From Anomaloglossus baeobatrachus (lineage: Eukaryota > Chordata > Amphibia > Anura > Aromobatidae), in NCBI RefSeq assembly GCF_048569485.1, contig NC_134364.1, forward strand, positions 127,174,752-127,238,751: 64,000 bases of DNA, given 5' to 3'. Positions 10,655 to 28,069 of this stretch are shown in pieces. A program made the translations under genes and the position numbers. A model generated the notes under the pieces. It worked only from the letters and a program-made list of their open reading frames with translations, did not search any database and was not told where the DNA came from. The first letter of the stretch is position 1, and each line of letters begins with the position of its first letter.

Positions 10655-11716
10655 ATGTCTCTCGGGGACGAGGAACAGATGGACAACCCTTTGGCGACCA
10701 CCACTTACACAACCACCAACTATGATGATGAGCTTGTCACCTTATGCCAGAAGGAGAATAGCCACAATTTTGGGGCTTTGGTGGTGCCTGCCTTCTTCTA
10801 CGTGGTCTTCATGGTCAGTCTTGTTGGCAACGGCCTCATCCTATTCCTTCTTCTGAAGTTCGAGAACATTAAGACTGTGACAAACTTCTTCATCCTCAAC
10901 CTGGTGTTCTCCGACTTGTTGTTCACTCTTCCGCTACCCTTCTGGGGTTACTACCACCACGACCAGTGGATATTCGGGAAGACGTCTTGCCAGATGTTGG
11001 CCTCCATGTTCTACATTGGGTTCTACAGCTCCATCTTATTCTTGACCGTGATGACAGTGGATCGATACATGGCGGTTGTTCATGCCATCTATGCCACCAG
11101 GACCAGGAAGATGCTGTACGTCTACATGGTCACCTGCTTGGTTTGGGTCATCAGCTTTTTTTCTGCCATCCCCAAGTTTATACTTTACGGGACCAGAGAC
11201 AATGTATTTGATGGGGTTTTGTGTGAGGAAACGGGGTTCACCATAGAGAAAATCAACAACTGGAAGCTGGTGGGATTCTATCAGCAGGTGGTCATGTTCT
11301 TCCTCGTGCCACTTTTCATCATCTTGTATTGTTACTCACTGATTGTCATCAAGCTGAACTCTACAAAGATGCACAACAAGGACAGGGCCATCAAGCTGAT
11401 CTTCCTCATCCTCCTGGCCTTCTTCGTCTGCTGGACCCCCTATAACATCATCATTTTCATCAGGGCCAGGCAGATCTCCGGGGGTCTCTGGGAAGACGAC
11501 TGCAGTGACTCCATGGACTACGCTTTTTTCATTTGCCGTAACATCGCCTACTTCCACTGCTGCATTAACCCTTTCTTCTACACCTTTGTGGGAACCAAGT
11601 TTCGTAGACACCTGTCCCAGGTTCTGGGGAAGTGGATCATGTTTGGGAGCAGGTACCGGCAGTCCAGCCTCAGCAGCAGGACCAGCGAATACTCCCCGCA
11701 GACCATCTACGAGTGA
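10655..11716 (+). CDS. chemokine receptor, XCR1-like (class A GPCR)
   Basis: A seven-transmembrane chemokine receptor of 353 residues from the ATG at 10655 (MSLGDEEQ). It should sit in the plasma membrane of leukocytes and signal through Gi. The acidic, tyrosine-containing N-terminus (TTTYTTTNYDDE) is a likely sulfation and ligand-binding segment. TM1 has SLVGNGLILFLLLKF, TM2 FILNLVFSDLLF, TM3 ends MTVDRYMAVVHAI (intact DRY), TM6 has FVCWTPYN and TM7 INPFFYTFVG (NPxxY). The four chemokine-receptor cysteines are present: N-terminus, start of TM3, loop 2 and loop 3. The tail is Ser/Thr-rich. Resemblance to XCR1 rests on YSSILFLTVMT in TM3 and CRNIAYFHCCINP in TM7; CCR4/CCR8-like is the alternative. 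The context ACAATGT has A at -3. An in-frame ATG at 10679 is a second possible start. The coding sequence is intronless, and four broken partial copies lie just upstream. Confidence 0.9.
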   Translation: MSLGDEEQMDNPLATTTYTTTNYDDELVTLCQKENSHNFGALVVPAFFYVVFMVSLVGNGLILFLLLKFENIKTVTNFFILNLVFSDLLFTLPLPFWGYYHHDQWIFGKTSCQMLASMFYIGFYSSILFLTVMTVDRYMAVVHAIYATRTRKMLYVYMVTCLVWVISFFSAIPKFILYGTRDNVFDGVLCEETGFTIEKINNWKLVGFYQQVVMFFLVPLFIILYCYSLIVIKLNSTKMHNKDRAIKLIFLILLAFFVCWTPYNIIIFIRARQISGGLWEDDCSDSMDYAFFICRNIAYFHCCINPFFYTFVGTKFRRHLSQVLGKWIMFGSRYRQSSLSSRTSEYSPQTIYE

Positions 11717-11944
11717 CGCCAACACCCGGTATCACAGATTTCCTGCCAGTACAATGGTATGTGGGACAAGATGGACCAGAGACACTTAAAGGGACAGCTC
11801 AGGATTGAGGCTCCCAAGTCTCCAGCATCACCGAGTATAGATGCACCAACCGAGGACGTATCCGAGCTGAGCACACCGTCAGTGTCATTAATAACGGAGA
11901 TTGTAATGGATCATATAATCCTCATCAGCGCTGGTCACATACTG

Positions 11945-11950
11945 AATAAA
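11945..11950 (+). terminator. polyadenylation signal of the receptor gene
   Basis: An AATAAA hexamer 229 bp after the receptor stop codon, just before the downstream minisatellite. This gives a short, ordinary 3' UTR. Confidence 0.6.
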
Positions 11951-11989
11951 ACCAGTGCACAAAACTGTTGTGTAGCTAAGCCCACCATC

Positions 11990-12872
11990 TGTGATACTGC
12001 CTGCTGAGCCATGTATCTAAGCCTAATCTGTGTGCAGAGCTGTGTATCTAATCCTGCCCTGTGTGATACTATCTGCTGAGCTGTGTATCTAATCCTATCC
12101 TGTGTGATACTATCTGCTGAGCTGTGTATCTAATCCTATCCTGTGTGATACTATCTGCTGAGCTGTGTATCTAATCCTATCCTGTGTGATACTATCTACT
12201 GAGCTGTGTATCTAATCCTGCCCTGTGTGATACTATCTGCTGAGCTGTGTATCTAATCCTATCCTGTGTGATACTATCTACTGAGCTGTGTATCTAATCC
12301 TGCCCTGTTTAATACTGCTGAGCTGTGTATCTAATCCCATCCTGTGATACTGACTGCTGAGCCATGTATCTAAGCCCATCCTGTGTGATACTATCTGCTG
12401 AGCTGTGTATCTAATCCTGCCCTGTTTAATACTATCTGCTGAGCTGTGTATCTAATCCTATCCTGTGTGATACTATCTACTGAGCTGTGTATCTAATCCT
12501 GCCCTGTTTAATACTATCTGCTGAGCTGTGTATCTAATCCTGCCCTGTGTGATAGTATCTGCTGAGCCGTGTATCTAATTCTCTCCTGTGTGATACTGTC
12601 TGCTGAGCTGTGTATCTAATCCTGCCCTGTGTGATACGGTACTATCTGCTGAGCTGTGTATTTAAGTCTATCATGCAATGCTGTCTGCTGAGCTGTGTAT
12701 CTAATCCCATCCTGTGATACTGACTGCTGAGCCATGTATCTAAGCCTATCCTGTGTGATACTGTCTGCTGAGCCGTGTATCTAAACCTTTAATGTGATAC
12801 TCTGCTGCTCTGTGTATCTAGTCCTATTCTGTGATACTCTGCTGAGATGTGTATCTAATTCTATCCTGTGAC
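11990..12872. repeat. ~39-bp minisatellite (family B), plus orientation
   Basis: About 22 units built on GTGTGATACTATCTGCTGAG followed by CTGTGTATCTAATCC, with length variants. The same family resumes at 16806 after an L1 insertion and occurs in the opposite orientation at 26530-27830. Confidence 0.92.
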
Positions 12873-12995
12873 CCTGGAGCGGGGGGGGGGGGGGGGCGCA
12901 CAGTATACGACTCTACAACGATATTTTCACTCCACTAGTCTGTACGAGGTTGTAGAGGCTTCGGAGCTGCTGCTAATAGTTGCCCAACCCTATTA

Positions 12996-13424
12996 GGCTA
13001 CTTTCACATCTCCAGTTTTTCCTGTGCGGCACAATACGGCGCTCTGCAGAAAAACTGCAACCGTTTTTTTGCCGCCGGTTGCGGTTTTTTTTTTGCATAG
13101 ACATACATTAGTGCCGTATTGTGCCGCATGGGCTTGCGTTCGGTCCGGTTTTGCCGCATGCGGCACATTTAGCCGATGCCGCAGCCGGATGGAACCTTGC
13201 CTGCAACGTTTTTTGCTCCGGCAAAAAAAACGCATCCGGCCGCTGCGGCACATTTTTCAATGCATGCCTATGGACGCCGGATGTGGCGCGATGCGGAAAA
13301 AAACGCATCCGGCCGCCGCATGTAAAAACTTATGCAAAGGATGCAGTGTTTTCGCCGCATCCTTTGCATAGGTTTCACAGCCGGATTGAGCCGCAGTGCA
13401 AAAACCGGAGGTGTGAAAGCAGCC
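12996..13424. mobile_element. PIF/Harbinger-like MITE inside the L1
   Basis: A 429-bp noncoding element with terminal inverted repeats GGCTACTTTCACATCTCC and GGCTGCTTTCACACCTCC (right end read inward). It is flanked by TTA at 12993-12995 and 13425-13427. The interior is rich in CGCATCCGG and GCCGCATG motifs that pair with each other. The 3-bp TWA duplication and GG start suggest PIF/Harbinger; no transposase is present. Confidence 0.65.
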
Positions 13425-14368
13425 TTACTAATCCAAAAACTGCAAGACATTCCGGGAATCGCACAATACACCTCTCTATGGAGAGCGCCAGGGTTTCCTA
13501 ACGTGCATGGTTTAGAGGGGTTTGGGAGCTGGGCTTTGAGAGGGATAAATAGTCACATATTGTGGAGGGGACAGCTCAGAGGCTTCCCTCAGTTACAAGC
13601 GGAGTTTGGGATCCAGAATTCGGAGTTTTATAAGTACTTGCAGCTGAGACCTGCCTATCAGGCGGAAACCTCTATAACGGGCAGAGCTTTGGAGCAGAAC
13701 ACAGTCATGCAACGCATAGCAACCTCTAGAGGCTCAGCGGGAGTGATCTCTCCTCTATATGGGATCTATTAGATCTGGTGCACCGGAATTGTCCAGTAAA
13801 TAAAAATGGGAACGAGCTATAGGACCTATTGAGGACAACCAATGGGTAGAAATGTTAGAAAGCATTCCTAGTCTATCACTGGGGCAGGCATACAGACTGT
13901 CACACCTGTGCGCTATTCACCACGTATATCGCACTCCTAGATTCCTGTCTGATATCGGAGTTAGAACCGACCCCTTCTGCCGCGATGCAAAATACGTTCT
14001 GCAGATCTACTACATATGATGCGGTCGTGTCCTGATATTGGACATTACTGGAGAGAGGCGACAGAGATAATCGATAGAGTATACACGATAGAGACGAGCT
14101 TAACTCCCCTTGTATGTATTCTGGGATACGTGGAGGATTTACCTCTGGAGGAGGAGGAGGGCAAAGTGGCCGTATCTAGACTATTATATATTGCCAGGAA
14201 ACTGATCGCTCAACACTGGATCTCGGACCACACTCCTACAATATCTGAAGAGGTCAAAAACGGTAATTGGGTGATAAATGTGGAGAAAAGTATATATCGG
14301 AAAAGAAATGGCGTCATCAAATATGAAAAAAATATGAGCAGGGTGGATATAGACGGGAGGAAAGACGG

Positions 14369-15060
14369 GTGGAGGATAGACGGGTGGAGGATAGACGGGT
14401 GGAGGATAGACGGGTGGAGGATAGACGGGTGGAGGATAGACGGGTGGAGGATAGACGGGTGGAGGATAGACGGGTGGAGGATAGACGGGTGGAGGATAGA
14501 CGGGTGGAGGATAGACGGGTGGAGGATAGACGGGTGGAGGATAGACGGGTGGAGGATAGACGGGTGGAGGATAGACGGGTGGAGGATAGACGGGTGGAGG
14601 ATAGACGGGTGGAGGATAGACGGGTGGAGGATAGACGGGTGGAGGATAGACGGGTGGAGGATAGACGGGAGGAGGATAGACGGGAGGAGGATAGACGGGA
14701 GGAGGATAGACGGGTGGAGGATAGACGGGTGGAGGATAGACGGGAGGAGGATAGACGGGAGGAGGATAGACGGGTGGAGGATAGACGGGTGGAGGATAGA
14801 CGGGAGGAGGATAGACGGGAGGAGGATAGACGGGTGGAGGATAGACGGGTGGAGGATAGACGGGTGGAGGATAGACGGGTGGAGGATAGACGGGTGGAGG
14901 ATAGACGGGAGGAGGATAGACGGGAGGAGGATAGACGGGAGGAGGATAGACGGGAGGAGGATAGACGGGAGGAGGATAGACGGGAGGAGGATAGACGGGA
15001 GGAGGATAGACGGGTGGATAGACGGATGGATAGACGGATGGATAGACGGATGGATAGACG
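14369..15060. repeat. 15-bp minisatellite within the L1 3' part
   Basis: About 42 tandem copies of GATAGACGGGTGGAG, with blocks of the GATAGACGGGAGGAG variant, then four copies of a 12-bp GATGGATAGACG derivative. Since 15 is a multiple of three, the L1 frame reads through as a repeating GWRID peptide. I treat this as an artefact, not a protein. Confidence 0.95.
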
Positions 15061-15184
15061 GGTCAGGGTTGGCTTCGAGGGAACTGATTAGGTTTAGATT
15101 GGGCTTACTCTAAATTGATAACAAGGCAAAGGGCGAGAAATTTCTGTAGAACTTATCTATAATGATGACGGAGGTTTGGGGAAA

Positions 15185-16500
15185 AGGGAGCAGCATGGAG
15201 AGAAGGGAGCAGCACGGGGAGAGGAGAGCAGCACGGGGAGAAGGAGAGCAGCACGGGGAGAGGAGAGCAGCACGGGGAGAAGAGAGCAGCACGGGGAGAA
15301 GGGAGCAGCACGGGGAGAAGGGAGCAGCACGGGGAGAAGGGAGCAGCACGGGGAGAAGGGAGCAGCACGGGGAGAAGGGAGCAGCACGGGGAGAGGAGAG
15401 CAGCACGGGGAGAAGAGAGTAGCACGGGGAGAGGAGAGCAGCACGGGGAGAAGAGAGCAGCACGGGGAGAAGAGAGCAGCACGGGGAGAAGAGCAGCACG
15501 GGGAGAAGAGCAGCACGGGGAGAAGAGAGCAGCACGGGGAGAAGAGAGTAGCACGGGGAGAAGAGAGTAGCACGGGGAGAGGAGAGCAGCACGGGGAGAA
15601 GAGCAGCACGGAGAGAAGAGCAGCACGGGGAGAAGAGAGCAGCACGGGGAGAAGAGAGCAGCACGGGGAGAAGAGAGCAGCACGGGGAGAAGGGACCAGC
15701 ACGGGGAGAAGAGAGCAGCACGGGGAGAAGGGAGCAGCACGGGGAGAAGGGACCAGCACGGGGAGAAGGGACCAGCACGGGGAGAAGAGAGCAGCACGGG
15801 GAGAAGAGAGCAGCACGGGGAGAAGGGACCAGCACGGGGAGAAGGGACCAGCACGGGGAGAAGAGAGCAGCACGGGGAGAAGAGAGCAGCACGGGGAGAA
15901 GAGAGCAGCACGGGGAGAAGAGAGCAGCACGGGGAGAAGGGAGCAGCACGGGGAGAAGGGAGCAGCACGGGGAGAAGGGAGCAGCACGGGGAGAAGGGAG
16001 CAGCACGGGGAGAAGGGAGCAGCACGGGGAGAAGAGAGCAGCACGGGGAGAAGAGAGCAGCACGGGGAGAAGGGAGCAGCACGGGGAGAAGAGAGCAGCA
16101 CGGGGAGAAGGGAGCAGCCCGGGGAGAAGGGAGCAGCACGGGGAGAAGAGAGCAGCACGGGGAGAAGGGAGCAGCACGGGGAGAAGAGAGCAGCCCGGGG
16201 AGAAGGGAGCAGCCCGGGGAGAAGGGAGCAGCACGGGGAGAAGAGAGCAGCACGGGGAGAAGGGAGCAGCCCGGGGAGAAGGGAGCAGCACGGGGAGAAG
16301 AGAGCAGCACGGGGAGAAGGGAGCAGCACGGGGAGAAGAGAGCAGCCCGGGGAGAAGGGAGCAGCCCGGGGAGAAGGGAGCAGCCCGGGGAGAAGGGAGC
16401 AGCCCGGGGAGAAGAGAGCAGCACGGGGAGAAGGGAGCAGCCCGGGGAGAAGGGAGCAGCACGGGGAGAAGAGAGCAGCACGGGGAGAAGGGAGCAGTAT
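15185..16500. repeat. 18-bp minisatellite within the L1 3' part
   Basis: About 72 copies of AGCAGCACGGGGAGAAGA or AGCAGCACGGGGAGAAGG, with AGCAGCCCGGGG variants concentrated to the right of 16110. The period is a multiple of three, so long open frames appear on both strands (for example SSTGRREQHGEK and SLLPVLLPSPRA). They are not called as genes. Confidence 0.95.
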
Positions 16501-16805
16501 GGGAACAGGTTAGATTCTTCATCAAAAATGACATCTAACTGTGTACAATGCCAAACAAAGAAAAAACCCAAAGAAAAACAAAAGTCTAATTGATTAATTG
16601 ATAAATGTAATAATGGTACTTAACTATTGTCTAGGAATGTGCGGAGCTGCAGATCTACATTATCTCTCCTTTCTACAGGACTGTGTAATGTTTGTTGGGG
16701 AGGGGAGGGGAGAGGCTGGGGAGGGGAGGGGAGAGGCTGAGGAGCCTCCAAGGTTTATTTGGTTGTAACTTGTAAAACTTTTTAAAAACATTTCATTAAA
16801 AAAAA

Positions 16806-17345
16806 AATTCTATCCTGTGACACTATCTCCTGAGCTGTGTATCTAATCCTCTCCTGTATGATACTGTCTGCTGAGCTGTGTATCTAATCCTGTGTGATAC
16901 TGTCTGCTGAGCTGTGTATCTAATCCTGTGATACTGTCTGCTGAGCATCTAATCCTGTGATTACTGAGTGCTGAACCCAGTATCTAATCCTGTGTGATAC
17001 TGTCTGCCGAACCCAGTACCTAATCCTGTGTGATACTGTCTGCTGAGCTGTGTATCTAATCCTGTGTGATACTGTCTGCTGAGCTGTGTATCTAATCCTG
17101 TGTGATACTGTCTGCTGAGCTGTGTATCTAATCCTGTGTGATACTGTCTGCTGAGCTGTGTATCTAATCCTGTGTGATGTCTGCTGAGCATCTCATCCTG
17201 TGTGATACCAATTGCTGAGCTGTTTATCTAATCCTGTGTGATAAGTATGCAGCAATGTATCTCATCCTGTGTGATACGGTCTGCCAAGCTGTATCTAAAC
17301 ATATCATGTGATACTCCGTGCTGAGCTGTGTATCTCATCCTGTGT
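16806..17345. repeat. ~39-bp minisatellite (family B), right remainder
   Basis: Continuation of the 11990-12872 array beyond the L1 insertion. About 14 units carry GATACTGTCTGCTGAGC and TGTGTATCTAATCCTG, and they become irregular to the right. Confidence 0.9.
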
Positions 17346-17773
17346 GATACTGCTGGGGTGATGCGGTGACTCCTCTGGGTGTGGACGTCTCGCTGCCCCC
17401 CGGGATGCGGTACATGTAGCTGATCTCGTCAGTGGGCCGGCTCCTGTGTAACACAGTCTGTGCACGACGGCGGCAACAAGGGAAAGGCGGCCACGAAAAG
17501 CCAAATATCTGCTAGAATGAAATCACAGCAGTCGCCAGAAGGCAGCAGAATTATGATTACGGCTCTGGGAAATAAAGCTACACAGACGCCCAAGATGCCC
17601 AGAAGCGTCAGACACGGCGCACATCTCACTGCTGAGGGGTCGTTACCGTGTGTCAGTGCCTCAGCGAGGATTGTGTAGACTGGATACACTGTAAGAAACC
17701 CTCAGCTGCACCCATTCACTGACAGCGAGCAGACGTATTGATAGAAGCAGAGTCTGAGTGACAATAATACAGC
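17346..17773. other. unassigned single-copy stretch
   Basis: About 430 bp between the family B array and the 3' end of eif3f. A minus-strand frame (17429-17689) contains hydrophobic runs such as LLGILGVCVALF and IWLFVAAFPLLPP, but there is no recognisable family, start context or splice pairing. I do not call a gene. Confidence 0.4.
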
Positions 17774-17779
17774 TTTATT
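17774..17779 (-). terminator. polyadenylation signal of eif3f
   Basis: TTTATT on the plus strand, that is AATAAA on the minus strand, about 75 bp past the eif3f stop codon at 17853-17855. Confidence 0.65.
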
Positions 17780-17852
17780 AACAGTGTGCAGGGGGCTGAC
17801 ACCTGCGAGCAGTAACGGGAGTCCACACCCTGAAGGGGGCAGCGCAGGGGTC

Positions 17853-26169
<8,317 letters not shown>

Positions 26170-26384
26170 CGCCACGCGCTGCACCTATTGAACAAGGGAA
26201 AAGAAGCGACTTAAAGGGCAACTCCATCTGATCCCACCTGTGGGGGGCGGGGTTCGCTCCCCAGGGGGCCCCTCCATGCATCCGGGCGGATAATCGTGGA
26301 GGCCCCCTTCAGCTTTCTCTGTCCCCCTCCCACCTCCGCTGTCACCCGCCATAGCGGCCCCCAGTAATGTCACCTCAATAACAG

Positions 26385-26470
26385 AGCCGCCATCTTCTGC
26401 AGTGACGTCACCGCCGCATCACGAGCGCGCATTAGACCCGCCTGCCGCGCGCTCATTGGATGGACCCTGA
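26385..26470 (-). promoter_or_regulatory. eif3f: eif3f core promoter
   Basis: About 220-300 bp upstream of the eif3f ATG. On the minus strand it carries a YY1-type GAAGATGGCGGC motif (26385-26397), a full palindromic CRE TGACGTCA (26403-26410) and a CCAAT box (TCCAATGAG, about 26453-26461) in GC-rich sequence. There is no TATA box, which fits a CpG-type housekeeping promoter. Motifs are read by eye; the transcription start is inferred. Confidence 0.6.
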
Positions 26471-26529
26471 AAAGGCGTGGTTAGAGGACGGCTCCACTGC
26501 TGAAGGGAGTCATGTGATCGTACGGCTGT

Positions 26530-27830
26530 AACTATGACAACACCCTGCACTAACTGTAATGTAGATACAGCAGCCAGTATCACACAAGATAAGGTTAGAT
26601 ACAGCAGAGAGTATCACATAGAATAGGGTTAGATACAGCAGAGAGTATCACATAGAATAGGGTTAGATACAGCAGCCAGTATCACACTGGACAGGATTAG
26701 ATACAGCAGACAGTATCACACAGGATGGGATTAGATACAGCAGAGAGTATCACATAGGATAGGGTTAGATACAGCAGCCAGTATCACACTGGACAGGATT
26801 AGATACAGTAGACAGTATCACACTGGACAGGATTAGATACAGTGGACAGTATCACACAGGATGGGATTAGATGCAGCAGACAGTATCACATAGGATGAGA
26901 TTAGATACAACAAAACGTATCACACTGAACAAGATTAGATACAGCAGAGTATCACACAGGATGGGATTAGATTCAGGAAGATGGAAAATATACATCAGGT
27001 CAGTATCACATGATGGATTAGATACACTAGAATGGTATCACACATGATAGATTAGATACACCAGGGACATTATCACACATGATGGATTAGATACACCAGG
27101 ATAGTACCACAAGAGGGATTAGATACACCAGGACAAAATCATCTGTTGGATTAAATACACCAGGACAGTATCACATAATGGATTAGATACACAAGGACAG
27201 TATCACACATGATGGATTAGATACACAAGGACAGTTTCAGACACAATGGATTAAATACACCGGGACAGTATCACAAGATGGATTAGATACACCGGGACAA
27301 AATCATATGTTGGATTAGATACACCAGGACAGTATCAAACATAATGGATTAGATACAACAGGACAGTATCACAAGATGAATTAGATACACCAGAACGGCA
27401 TCACATATGATGGATTAGATAGACCAGGACAGTATCACACATATTGGATTAGATACACCAGGATAGCACCACAAGAAGGATTAGATACACCAGGGCAGTA
27501 TCACAAGAGGGATTAGATACACCAGAGTGGTATCAAACATGATGGATTAGATACATCAGGATAGTACAAGAGGGATTAGATACATTAGGACAGTATCACA
27601 CATGATGGATTACATACACCTGAACAGTATCACATATGATGGATTAGATACACCAGGACAGTATCACACATGATGGATTAGATACATTAGGACAGTATCA
27701 CACATGATGGATTACATACACCTGGACAGTATCACACATGATAGATAAGATACACCAGAACAGTATCACATATGATGGATTAGATACACCAGGACAGTTT
27801 CAGACATGATGGATTAGGTACACATGAGAT
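26530..27830. repeat. ~35-bp minisatellite (family B), minus orientation
   Basis: About 38 units of GGATTAGATACACCAGGACA and GTATCACACATGAT with variants GATACAGCAGACAGTATCAC. Reverse-complemented, the left part reads GATACTGTCTGCTGTATC then TAAT, matching the arrays at 11990-12872 and 16806-17345. It fills most of the space between the eif3f and mpz promoters. Confidence 0.9.
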
Positions 27831-27920
27831 ACACTATTCGGATACAGTCAGTTCTTATATCCCTGGCAGGACTGTTTGCCCCTCGCTGCCCGGTCACATT
27901 GTGTCGCTCCTCTCCCCTCC

Positions 27921-27990
27921 TGTGATTGGTCGCCTGCGGGGGAGAAGATTTCCCGTCCTCCCCCTTGGGGTTTTTAAGGCAGGATCCGCT
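27921..27990 (+). promoter_or_regulatory. mpz: mpz core promoter
   Basis: An inverted CCAAT box (TGTGATTGGTCG, ATTGG at 27925-27929) lies about 45 bp upstream of a TATA-like GGTTTTTAAGGC (27969-27980), with pyrimidine-rich GC boxes around both. The mpz start codon follows at 28070, so a short 5' UTR of about 60-70 bp is expected. Confidence 0.55.
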
Positions 27991-28069
27991 CTCTCTGCCG
28001 GACTCCACAGCAGCCGGGATCTGAGGCTTTCTGGGCTTCTCCTATGACTCTCCCACTCCTGGATGACCA

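Larger units (their letters stand above)
12873..16805 (+). mobile_element. LINE, L1/Tx1-like, 5'-truncated insertion
   Basis: The insertion is bracketed by a direct repeat of about 16 bp, AATTCTATCCTGTGAC (12857-12872 and 16806-16821), and ends in an A-tail (about 16796-16807). This is the mark of target-primed reverse transcription. Since the target is itself a tandem repeat, the duplication length is approximate. Decayed ORF2 C-terminus: 13430-13770 encodes GLEGFGSWALRGINSHI and YKYLQLRPAY, and 14016-14350 encodes [22 protein letters not shown] and related L1 motifs. A MITE (12996-13424) and two expanded minisatellites (14369-15060 and 15185-16500) lie inside it. No functional protein remains. 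Confidence 0.8.

Noticed and set aside
13024-13501. Several overlapping frames of 60-145 codons
   Set aside because: They lie in a noncoding MITE whose inverted repeats give mirror-image frames on both strands.
14016-15113. 365-codon plus-strand frame with repeated GWRID
   Set aside because: Its first 110 codons are a decayed L1 ORF2 end. The rest is a 15-bp minisatellite whose period happens to keep the frame.
15110-16571. Frames of about 390-470 codons on both strands (LLPVLLPSPRA and REQHGEK repeats)
   Set aside because: 18-bp minisatellite; any frame is open. No start context or homology.
17429-17689. Hydrophobic minus-strand frame possibly encoding membrane segments
   Set aside because: No family resemblance, no usable start or splice signals, and it lies just beyond the eif3f poly(A) signal.
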